Origin: Clostridia bacterium
Lineage (GTDB): Bacteria > Bacillota > Clostridia > Oscillospirales > Acutalibacteraceae
Assembly (NCBI GenBank): GCA_900766945.1
Contig: CAAFXD010000091.1
Coordinates: 1 to 12,877 of the forward strand
Length of the DNA stretch: 12,877 nucleotides
Direction of reading: 5' to 3'
Part shown: positions 1-6,350 of the stretch, one piece after another
Numbering within the stretch: position 1 is the first letter of the stretch
Layout of the letters: each line of letters starts with the position of its first letter
Made by a program: the position numbers and the translations under genes
The notes under the pieces: model-generated
Database searches by the model: none
Told to the model about the DNA's origin: nothing
What the model saw: the letters and a program-made list of their open reading frames with translations, nothing else

Positions 1-87
1 AATTTCACCGACCGTGCCGTACAGAAGCGGGATATTATAAATCACGATATTAAACAGAAACAGGGTTAAAACATCTAAGGAATTCAT
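1..87 (-). CDS. ABC transporter permease 2, NupQ-like (N-terminal fragment)
   Basis: This is the first 29 codons of a membrane permease whose remainder lies beyond the left end of the contig. The ATG (bases 87-85) overlaps the stop codon of the upstream permease in an ATGA arrangement, and a good ribosome binding site (GGGAGGTG) sits 7 bases before it. The peptide starts MNSLDVLTLFLFNIVIYNIP and continues into LLYGTVGEI. A hydrophobic helix followed by a (L/T)YGT-x-GE motif is typical of the second permease of BMP-type nucleoside importers (Bacillus NupQ/YufQ). By family and position it should pair with the neighbouring permease to form the translocation pore. Too little remains to describe its topology or judge intactness. 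The family call rests on the short motif plus the operon order. Confidence 0.8.
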   Translation of the reverse strand, partial: MNSLDVLTLFLFNIVIYNIPLLYGTVGEI

Positions 88-1220
88 TCTGCCGCACCTC
101 CCTGTTTCTTCGCATTTTTACGGAACACCAATTTGAAGCGAATAAAGAAATCCGCCGCCAGCACAAAAAACAAAATGATGCCTTGCAGTAAATCCGCAAA
201 ATTGGAGTCAATAATCGGGAACTGCGTGCTTGCCGCCTGCACACCGTACTGCATAATGCTGATAAGCAAAGCCACGCCGAAAATGGCAAATGTATTGAGC
301 TTTGCAAGCCAAGCTACGATAATACCCGTCCAACCGACATTGTTCGTCACGGAAGTAGACAAAACCTTTGCGCCCGACACATAAAACCCGCCTGCCAAGC
401 CAATCAGCGCCGCCGACAGGAACATCGTGCGAACAATGATTTTCGGCACATTCATTCCCGCATAGCGCGCGGTGTTTGCACTGTCGCCGACTACGGAAAT
501 TTCATAGCCTTGCTTCGTCTTTTTTAGATAAAAATACACGCCGACACAAATGAGAATGGCAAAAATAAAAGAGATATTCAACGAGAATTTTCCAATCGAA
601 ATCGTCGGCATAAACGCCGCTTCCGGAAATTTTTGAAACACCGGGCGAACAGACTCATCACTCAAATAGAAATTCCACGGCGCTTGCGTTTCACCGAAAA
701 AGCGAAGTAAATAGAGCGCGATATAGTTGAGCATTAAGGTTAACAGTGTTTCATTGGTACGAAAGCGCACATTCAACAAAGCAACAATACCGCCGTACAA
801 GCCTGCACAAAGCATAGACGCCACAAACATCAATACCAACAGCGGAAACGACGGCATGGAATTGCCGAATTTCAGCGCTACCGTTGTCGCGGCAAGTGCG
901 CCGATAATAAACTGCCCCTCACCGCCGATATTCCAAAAGCGCATTTTAAAGGACAGCGAAAGCGCGAGGGAAGTTATTAAAAGCGGCACAAAGATTGTCA
1001 AAAGCCCTTCCACACTTTTATAAGCAAAGCGACTGCCGAGCATACCGATGGTAAACATATCTTTATACAGCACCAACGGATTTACCCCGATGGCAAACAG
1101 CAAAACGCCGCCGACAGTCAGCGCGAACAAAATGGCAAGCAAATAAAAGGCAACCTTTAAAAGCGGATGAATGCGGTCGCGTTTGACAACACGCACCAGC
1201 GGTTCTCTCTGTTTACTCAC
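84..1220 (-). CDS. ABC transporter permease 1, NupP-like (BPD_transp_2 family)
   Basis: A 378-residue integral membrane protein of the branched-chain amino acid/ribose/nucleoside permease family (BPD_transp_2). A basic N-terminus (residues 1-20) is followed by a run of hydrophobic segments. Family landmarks are NIGGEGQ (97-103), NETLLTLMLNYI (156-167) and the cytoplasmic loop GYEISVVGDSANTARYAGM (238-256), and the tail is basic. These match the first permease of BMP-type purine nucleoside importers (Bacillus NupP/YufP). The start is a GTG at 1220-1218, preceded by GAGGAGG at 7-base spacing. It overlaps the ATPase stop as GTGA, while its own stop overlaps the next permease start. Both overlaps imply translational coupling and fixed stoichiometry. 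The length is normal and the reading frame is intact. The substrate is inferred from family and from xpt in the operon, not from this protein alone. Confidence 0.92.
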   Translation of the reverse strand: MSKQREPLVRVVKRDRIHPLLKVAFYLLAILFALTVGGVLLFAIGVNPLVLYKDMFTIGMLGSRFAYKSVEGLLTIFVPLLITSLALSLSFKMRFWNIGGEGQFIIGALAATTVALKFGNSMPSFPLLVLMFVASMLCAGLYGGIVALLNVRFRTNETLLTLMLNYIALYLLRFFGETQAPWNFYLSDESVRPVFQKFPEAAFMPTISIGKFSLNISFIFAILICVGVYFYLKKTKQGYEISVVGDSANTARYAGMNVPKIIVRTMFLSAALIGLAGGFYVSGAKVLSTSVTNNVGWTGIIVAWLAKLNTFAIFGVALLISIMQYGVQAASTQFPIIDSNFADLLQGIILFFVLAADFFIRFKLVFRKNAKKQGGAAE

Positions 1221-2818
1221 TGCACATCCTCCTCTTTAATGTTGGAATCTTTGGCGATACCCGCCACCTTGCCGTTTACGACAGACAAATTCACGGCGCC
1301 TGTCATCATCAAGCCCAATTCTTCCTTTGAAGTTTTGCTTGCATGCACAACGCCCATGACCTTGCCGTGGCAAAGCACCATAATTTTGTCGCACAATGCC
1401 ATCAGCACATCCAAATCTTCACCGACAAACAAAACGCCGACGCCTTTTTGCTTTAAGTCATCTAAAATATTGTAAATCGTGTAAGAAGAGTTAATATCCA
1501 ACCCACGCACAGGGTACGCGGTTATGAGCACATTCGGTTTGGATTTTATCTCGCGGCCAAGGAGTATTTTTTGGACATTCCCGCCGGAAAGACGACGCAC
1601 CGGAATTTCTGTGGAGGGGGTCACGACCTCTAATTCGTCAATCACCTCTTGCGCCTCTTTGCGCGCCGTTTTGCGGTCCACAAACGGATTCCAATGATTT
1701 TGATTGTATTTTTTCAAAATCATATTGTCTGTAATGGACAACGACGGGGCAAGCCCCATCCCAAGGCGGTCCTCCGGAATAAAACTCATGGCCACGCCTT
1801 TTTCAAGAATTTTTTGCGGAGATAAACCGACAATGCTTTCACCCTCGTGTATTATCATACCGCTTTCGATTTTCCGCAAGCCCGCCATCGCTTCGCAAAG
1901 CTCTTTTTGCCCGCAACCCGCGATGCCCGCAACGCCGAGCATTTCGCCGCCGCGCACATAGAAATTCACATGGTCAATCGCAACAGCGCCCTCATCGTTT
2001 TTAATGGTCAAATCACGAATTTCCAAAAGCGGTTGCTTTTTCTCCACCTTTGTGCGGTGAATATTCAAATCGGCTTTTTTGCCCATCATTAACTCGGTTA
2101 GTTCAATTTTATTGGTTTCGGCGGTATTCACCGTGTCGATGTATTCACCTTTTCTGAGGATTGCGACGCGGTCGCTGATTTCCATAACTTCGTTGAGTTT
2201 ATGGCTGATAATGATAATAGAATGTCCCTGCGCTTTCATCTCGCGCAAAATGTGGAACAGTTTTTCAATTTCCTGCACGGTCAACACGGCGGTCGGCTCA
2301 TCCAAAATAATGGTCTTCGCGCCGTAGTACAATACCTTAATAATTTCCAAAGTCTGTTTTTCACTGACAGACATATTTTTTACAAGTTTTCTTGCATCTA
2401 TTTGAAAGCCGAATTGCTCGGCGGTTTTTTCAATTTCAGTAAAGCGTTCTTTTTGTAAAAAAACTTCCGACAGTTTCGCTTTCGCAGAACTGCCGTCACG
2501 CTCTTTCCCCAGCCAAATATTATCGGCCGCAGAAAATATATCCACCAGCTTAAAGTGCTGGTGCACCATACCGATGCCCAATTTTTTGGCATCCTCGGGC
2601 GAATTGATGGAAACCTCTTGCCCGTTTACAAAAATTTGACCGCTGTCCGGCTTATAAATGCCCGACAGCATATTCATCAAAGTGGTTTTGCCGGAACCGT
2701 TTTCGCCCAGCAGGGCGAGAATCTCGCCCTGCCGAACGCTCAGGTTGATGTTTTTATTGGCAGCCACACTACCAAAAGATTTATTTATATTCTTTAATTC
2801 AATCGCGTATGCTGCCAC
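1217..2818 (-). CDS. ABC transporter ATP-binding protein, NupO-like, two nucleotide-binding domains
   Basis: A 533-residue cytoplasmic ATPase with two fused ABC domains, as in NupO/YufO and ribose-type importers. Domain 1 (about residues 5-250) has Walker A GENGSGKT (38-45), a Q-loop glutamine at 87, a divergent signature MSVSEKQ (149-155), Walker B ILDEPTA (171-177) and an H-loop His (206). Domain 2 (about 265-510) has a degenerate Walker A without the lysine (GIAGCGQ, 298-304), the IPEDR motif (347-351), a good LSGGNVQK signature (410-417) and a Walker B without the catalytic Glu (ITAYPVRGLD). A catalytically weak second site is usual in this family. The start is GTG at 2818-2816 with AAGGGAG about 8 bases upstream. 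It lies 45 bases after the lipoprotein gene and overlaps the permease gene by 4 bases. It should power uptake through the two permeases encoded downstream. Confidence 0.94.
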   Translation of the reverse strand: MAAYAIELKNINKSFGSVAANKNINLSVRQGEILALLGENGSGKTTLMNMLSGIYKPDSGQIFVNGQEVSINSPEDAKKLGIGMVHQHFKLVDIFSAADNIWLGKERDGSSAKAKLSEVFLQKERFTEIEKTAEQFGFQIDARKLVKNMSVSEKQTLEIIKVLYYGAKTIILDEPTAVLTVQEIEKLFHILREMKAQGHSIIIISHKLNEVMEISDRVAILRKGEYIDTVNTAETNKIELTELMMGKKADLNIHRTKVEKKQPLLEIRDLTIKNDEGAVAIDHVNFYVRGGEMLGVAGIAGCGQKELCEAMAGLRKIESGMIIHEGESIVGLSPQKILEKGVAMSFIPEDRLGMGLAPSLSITDNMILKKYNQNHWNPFVDRKTARKEAQEVIDELEVVTPSTEIPVRRLSGGNVQKILLGREIKSKPNVLITAYPVRGLDINSSYTIYNILDDLKQKGVGVLFVGEDLDVLMALCDKIMVLCHGKVMGVVHASKTSKEELGLMMTGAVNLSVVNGKVAGIAKDSNIKEEDVQ

Positions 2819-2863
2819 AAACAGTTCTCCCTTAAAACAGATTTACAGAAGGATTGAAGGTGA

Positions 2864-4117
2864 TTAGCCCTCCGTCACACCTGCAACATAATAGTTCATA
2901 GAACCTTTGATAACACCGTCGCAAGCGTCTTTGCCGCCTTCAACCGCTTCCAAAGCGTTTGTGTCGGTATTGTAGGTGTAATAGGTGCTGCCGTCAGCCG
3001 AGATAACCTCTGCACCCTTATTGTCTTTCAAAGCGCCTTCGGTCTTGGTGATGTTGCCGTCTTTATCAATGGAAAGCTTCACATTGGTGAACACATCCCA
3101 TTCGCCGCCTACCATCATTGCCTTAACCTTTTCAACGATTGCTTTGGTTTCGGGCGTGCAGTTGTCGGAAAGCGGAGAAATGTCAACAAAGCCTTCTTTG
3201 AGACCGCCGTAGTAAATGCCAACCTTGCTCATGAAGTTTGCGGGGTCGGTCATTGCGGTTTCAATCGCAAGCTTGTAGTAAACATCCCAATTCCAAATCG
3301 GCGCAGTCAAGTGTGCAGACGGTGCCTGTGCGGTCATATCGGAGTTGTAGCCACAGCCGAACACTTTGCCGTCTGCCGCCGCAAGCTGCGGCTGTGCGCT
3401 GTCGCAGTGCTGTGCGATAACGCAGCAGTTATAGGTATTGATAAGCGCTTCTGCCGCCGCTTTTTCTTTGGCTTCGTCGCCCCAAGTGCTGATTTTGTTT
3501 ACATGCACAACTGCATCGGGATTGACAGACTGTACGCCGAGTGCAAACGCATTGATACCGGAGCAGGTTTCAGCATACTCGGTACCCCAAGCAGCAACAT
3601 AGCCGATGCTGTTGTTGTTGAGTTCCAGAGATTTTAAGCCTGCCGCAATACCTGCAAGGTAACGCGCCTGATAAATTCTGCCGAAATAGTTGTTGAAGTT
3701 TTTGTCATTGGATTTGTAACCCGTTGCGTGCGAGAAGATGATGTCCGCATATTCGGGCTTGTCAGCCGCTTCTGCAAATGCATCGATATAGCCGAAGCTG
3801 ATACCGAAGATAATTTTGCAGCCCTGGTTTGCCAAGGTGTCGATGGCTTTGGAGACCTGTTCGGTATCTTCGGGAACGTTATCCACAATTTTGAGATTTT
3901 CCTTCGGAAGCCCGAGCTGTTCCATGGCTTTGGTAATACCGTTGTGATGTGCAAAGGTATACCCTGCGGTGTCGTTCTGGCTGTTGATGTAGATTGCGCC
4001 TACAAGGAAATCGCTTGCAGCCGTATCGTCGGTTTTGGCATCGTCGGTTTTGCCGCAAGCTGCGAAGCAAAGCACGACCATGACAAGCGCCAGAACAATG
4101 CTGAGAACTTTCTTCAT
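2864..4117 (-). CDS. BMP-family (PnrA/NupN-like) substrate-binding lipoprotein
   Basis: A 417-residue extracellular solute receptor of an ABC importer. The N-terminus is a lipoprotein signal: MKK, a hydrophobic stretch (4-18), then FAAC with Cys21 as the predicted lipidated residue, and a polar linker to about residue 36. The Bmp/PnrA domain follows (about 37-345), with landmarks such as GCKIIFGISFGYIDAF (99-114), FGRIYQARYLAGIAAG (145-160) and IGYVAAWG (171-178). The C-terminal stretch (about 346-417) ends in MNYYVAGVTE, a usual ending for clostridial members. The ATG has a strong AGGAGG upstream. Characterised family members (Treponema PnrA, Bacillus NupN) bind purine nucleosides. The ATPase and permeases directly downstream and xpt directly upstream support purine uptake, but the exact ligand cannot be read from the sequence. 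Confidence 0.93.
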   Translation of the reverse strand: MKKVLSIVLALVMVVLCFAACGKTDDAKTDDTAASDFLVGAIYINSQNDTAGYTFAHHNGITKAMEQLGLPKENLKIVDNVPEDTEQVSKAIDTLANQGCKIIFGISFGYIDAFAEAADKPEYADIIFSHATGYKSNDKNFNNYFGRIYQARYLAGIAAGLKSLELNNNSIGYVAAWGTEYAETCSGINAFALGVQSVNPDAVVHVNKISTWGDEAKEKAAAEALINTYNCCVIAQHCDSAQPQLAAADGKVFGCGYNSDMTAQAPSAHLTAPIWNWDVYYKLAIETAMTDPANFMSKVGIYYGGLKEGFVDISPLSDNCTPETKAIVEKVKAMMVGGEWDVFTNVKLSIDKDGNITKTEGALKDNKGAEVISADGSTYYTYNTDTNALEAVEGGKDACDGVIKGSMNYYVAGVTEG

Positions 4118-4154
4118 ACTGTTTTCCTCCTAAAAAGAAAATAAAATATTATGA

Positions 4155-4181
4155 ACGGCAAAGAAAGTCCCTCTCTGCCGT
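4155..4181 (-). other. Intercistronic RNA hairpin between xpt and the BMP lipoprotein gene
   Basis: On the minus strand ACGGCAGAGAG pairs with CTTTCTTTGCCGT-side bases to give an 11-bp stem (two G-U pairs) around a 5-base loop. It lies 14 bases after the xpt stop and is followed by a T-rich but interrupted stretch leading into the AGGAGG of the lipoprotein gene. It could be a leaky terminator, or a 3'-end/processing element that lets xpt and the receptor be expressed at different levels. No purine aptamer is seen in this 78-base gap. Confidence 0.55.
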
Positions 4182-4195
4182 ATCATACAACCTAT

Positions 4196-4777
4196 TTACT
4201 GCGCGCGGAATGTGATTTCGCCGGTTTTATCGTCCATTGCGTCGACAATCGCCAACGATTCCAGATGTATTCCGCGTTCGCGAATGAGCGCGCCACCCTT
4301 TTGGAAGCCCTTTTCAATCGCAATGCCGATGCCGGCAACCGAAGCACCCGCCGAAGTCACAATATCAATCAGCCCTTCGAGTGCACAGCCGTTCGCAAGA
4401 AAATCATCGATAATCAAGACCTTGTCCGTCGGGGAAAGATATTTTTTGGACACAATCACATTATAGACCCGTTTGTGGGTAAACGATTCAATCTGCGTGG
4501 AATACACTTCGCCGTCGATATTAACACTTTGCGCCTTTTTGGCAAACACCACAGGCACATGGAAGTACTGCGCCGCAATGCAGGCAATCCCGATTCCCGA
4601 CGCCTCAATGGTCATAATTTTGTTGATTTCGGTATTTTGAAACAGGCGTTTAAACTCTTTGCCCATTTCATTGAACAGTGCAATATCCATTTGGTGGTTT
4701 AAGAAGGAGTCCACCTTTAAGACATTGCCCGCTTTTACAATTCCGTCTTTTTGAATACGCTCTTCTAACAGTTTCAT
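4196..4777 (-). CDS. xpt: Xanthine phosphoribosyltransferase
   Basis: A 193-residue cytoplasmic type I phosphoribosyltransferase. It transfers the phosphoribosyl group from PRPP to xanthine, forming XMP; the family also accepts guanine and hypoxanthine less well. Landmarks match Bacillus Xpt closely: VLKVDSFLNHQMD (19-31), TIEASGI (56-62), PVVFAKK (75-81), the PRPP-binding loop VLIIDDFLANG (120-130) with its paired aspartates, and AGASVAGIGIAIEK (143-156). The length is normal. The ATG (4777-4775) has only a modest G-rich ribosome binding site (GCGGGG). It is the first gene of a likely operon with the BMP/NupOPQ-type importer, 78 bases ahead of the receptor gene. In Bacillus xpt is paired with the permease gene pbuX instead, and there it has a guanine riboswitch that I do not find here. 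Confidence 0.96.
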   Translation of the reverse strand: MKLLEERIQKDGIVKAGNVLKVDSFLNHQMDIALFNEMGKEFKRLFQNTEINKIMTIEASGIGIACIAAQYFHVPVVFAKKAQSVNIDGEVYSTQIESFTHKRVYNVIVSKKYLSPTDKVLIIDDFLANGCALEGLIDIVTSAGASVAGIGIAIEKGFQKGGALIRERGIHLESLAIVDAMDDKTGEITFRAQ

Positions 4778-4812
4778 TCCGTGCCCCGCAAAACAAAAAA
4801 TAAGATGGGATA

Positions 4813-4841
4813 AGTATACAATATTCCGACAATTTTTTCAA
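4813..4841 (-). promoter_or_regulatory. Sigma-A-type promoter of xpt
   Basis: Reading the minus strand, -35 TTGAAA (4841-4836), a 17-base spacer and -10 TATACT (4818-4813) lie about 36 bases ahead of the xpt ATG. Transcription would start near 4806, leaving a leader of roughly 30 bases. That is too short for a purine riboswitch. A PurR-box-like sequence (TATTCCGACAATT on the plus strand, 4822-4834) falls in the spacer but matches the Bacillus consensus at only about 10 of 13 positions. Confidence 0.65.
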
Positions 4842-4911
4842 CAGAAAATCCGGAAAAACAGACAAATTTCCAAAAATTTTGCGAAATGTTTCTTTTTCCA
4901 AAAAAAGAGTA

Positions 4912-4917
4912 TATAAT
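4912..4917 (+). promoter_or_regulatory. -10 element of the MATE transporter promoter
   Basis: A perfect TATAAT lies 31 bases before the proposed TTG start. No convincing -35 is present: the 17-base-spaced hexamer is TTTCTT (4889-4894). If this promoter is used, transcription begins around 4924. That is downstream of the ATG at 4886, so that ATG could not be the start. The 171-base region between xpt and the MATE coding sequence thus holds two divergent promoters and no RNA structure that I recognise. Confidence 0.45.
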
Positions 4918-4933
4918 AGACGAAAATTTCGGA

Positions 4934-4951
4934 AAGAAGGTTTTCCCCTTG
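4934..4951 (+). promoter_or_regulatory. Ribosome binding site and TTG start of the MATE gene
   Basis: AAGAAGG (4934-4940) is followed by an 8-base spacer and TTG (4949-4951). This decides the start. The only upstream ATG in frame (4886) has no purine-rich site before it and lies ahead of the apparent -10 element. The protein made from the TTG begins VTDLTVGKP with fMet replacing the first residue, which is where clostridial MATE proteins normally begin. Confidence 0.65.
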
Positions 4952-6292
4952 GTAACGGATTTAACCGTCGGCAAGCCGCGCCGTGTGTTGATGAAGTTTA
5001 CGCTTCCCTTGCTTTTGAGCGTCGTATTTCAACAGTTGTATAACATTGTAGACAGCATTATCGCCGGGCACTACATCGGTGTGTCCGCTTTGGCGGCAGT
5101 CGGCGCATCATACCCGATTACGATGATATTTATGGCGATTGCCAACGGCACAAACATCGGCTGTTCCGTGGTGATTTCTCAATTATTCGGTGGCAAACGC
5201 ATGACGCACATGAAAACGTCAGTCAGCACGGCAATTCTCGCAAGTACGGTACTTGCGCTTTTCCTGACGGGGCTCGGGCTTCTGCTCTCCCCCGCCTTAT
5301 TGCGCGCGATTGACACGCCTTCGGAAATTCTTGCAGATGCAGAACTGTATTTGAATATCTACATCGGCGGCTTATGCTTTTTATTCTTATACAATATTGC
5401 CAATGGTGTATTTACAGCACTCGGCGATTCCAAAACACCGCTGTTCTTTTTGATTTTCTCCTCTGTCGGCAATATTGCGCTGGATATTCTGTTTGTCACG
5501 CAATTCCATATGGGCGTTGCGGGTGTGGCATGGGCAACCTTTATCGCACAAGGGTTTGCATCGATTGCCGCTCTTTTGGTATTGATATTCCGCTTACAAA
5601 AAATAAAAAGTGAAAAGCCAAAGCTGTTTTCGGGCAAAATGCTTATACGCATTGCCCGCATCGCCGTGCCGAGCATTTTGCAACAAAGCTTTGTTTCGGT
5701 CGGCAATGTATTTATTCAAGGCTTAATTAACGGCTACGGCGCCACGGTCGTTGCGGCTTTCGCGGCGGCAATGAAGCTCAATACCTTTACGATTACCACA
5801 CTTTGCGCGCTTGGGAACGGGCTTTCGAGTTACACGGCGCAGAATATCGGCGCAGGAAACACCGCACGCGTGAAACAGGGCTTTCACGCCGGCGTTGTTA
5901 TCGCGTTATGCATTGCGGTGCCGTTTTTCGTGTTATTTTTCTTCTTTCCCGAATATTCAATGCAGATTTTTGTGGACGAGGCAAGCGCAGAGGTCATTAC
6001 AGCCGGCACAGCCTTTTTGAAAATTGTTGCGCCGTTTTATTTTCTCATTACCGTAAAGTTGGTGGTAGACGGGATTTTACGCGGTGCAGGGGCAATGAAC
6101 GCTTTTATGGTTGCCACATTTTCCGACTTAATTTTGCGCGTTGTGTTTGCCTTTGTCCTTTCCCTCGTATTCGGTGAACAGGGCATTTGGTATTCGTGGC
6201 CGATAGGGTGGTCGGTTGCAAGCATTCTTTCGATGATTTTCTACGCCACGGGCATTTGGAAAAAGCATTTGCCCGCTCCCACAGCAAAATAA
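4949..6292 (+). CDS. MATE-family multidrug/metabolite efflux transporter
   Basis: A polytopic inner-membrane transporter of 447 residues counted from the TTG start, normal for the family (about 12 membrane helices). MATE proteins export cationic drugs or metabolites using Na+ or H+ gradients. Landmarks, numbered from the TTG, are TLPLLLSVVFQQLYNIVDSI near residues 18-37, VGASYP near 51, GDSKTPL near 157 (a loop typical of this group) and the second-half repeat beginning IAVPSILQQSF. These show the two homologous bundles. It is transcribed away from xpt and convergently with the antiporter gene, as a single-gene unit closed by a bidirectional terminator. Starting at the ATG at 4886 would add 21 non-homologous-looking residues. 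The family assignment is firm; the substrate is unknown. A 19-base palindrome (5239-5257) in the coding region is probably chance. Confidence 0.92.
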   Translation: MVTDLTVGKPRRVLMKFTLPLLLSVVFQQLYNIVDSIIAGHYIGVSALAAVGASYPITMIFMAIANGTNIGCSVVISQLFGGKRMTHMKTSVSTAILASTVLALFLTGLGLLLSPALLRAIDTPSEILADAELYLNIYIGGLCFLFLYNIANGVFTALGDSKTPLFFLIFSSVGNIALDILFVTQFHMGVAGVAWATFIAQGFASIAALLVLIFRLQKIKSEKPKLFSGKMLIRIARIAVPSILQQSFVSVGNVFIQGLINGYGATVVAAFAAAMKLNTFTITTLCALGNGLSSYTAQNIGAGNTARVKQGFHAGVVIALCIAVPFFVLFFFFPEYSMQIFVDEASAEVITAGTAFLKIVAPFYFLITVKLVVDGILRGAGAMNAFMVATFSDLILRVVFAFVLSLVFGEQGIWYSWPIGWSVASILSMIFYATGIWKKHLPAPTAK

Positions 6293-6307
6293 AACCAATA
6301 AGCCAAA

Positions 6308-6343
6308 AGACCGTTTCCGCAAAGACAAGCGCGGAAACGGTCT
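6308..6343. terminator. Bidirectional intrinsic terminator between MATE and NhaC genes
   Basis: A perfect 13-bp inverted repeat (AGACCGTTTCCGC / GCGGAAACGGTCT) with a 10-base loop lies in the 58-base gap between two convergent genes. The plus-strand read-out is followed by a loosely T-rich tract (ATTCTTGTTATTT). The minus-strand read-out is followed by TTTTGG. It probably ends both transcripts. Confidence 0.85.
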
Positions 6344-6350
6344 ATTCTTG

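Noticed and set aside
1217..2818. The second ATPase domain lacks the Walker A lysine and Walker B glutamate, suggesting damage.
   Set aside because: A degenerate second site is usual in double-domain ATPases of the ribose/nucleoside importer family, and the rest of the domain (IPEDR, LSGGNVQK, RGLD) is intact.
4151..4702. A 183-codon open frame antisense to xpt.
   Set aside because: It lies wholly opposite a clear xpt gene, lacks a ribosome binding site, and its translation has no recognisable family or membrane/soluble pattern. It is a coding-strand shadow.
4118..4950. A purine riboswitch or other aptamer upstream of xpt, the receptor gene or the MATE gene.
   Set aside because: I found no three-way-junction core motifs on either strand, and the predicted leaders are too short. 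A covariance-model search would settle it.
5239..5257. A perfect 9-bp inverted repeat with a 1-base centre (CGCAAGTAC-G-GTACTTGCG) inside the MATE gene.
   Set aside because: It encodes ordinary transmembrane residues, is far from any promoter, and one such palindrome in a 13-kb window is not improbable.
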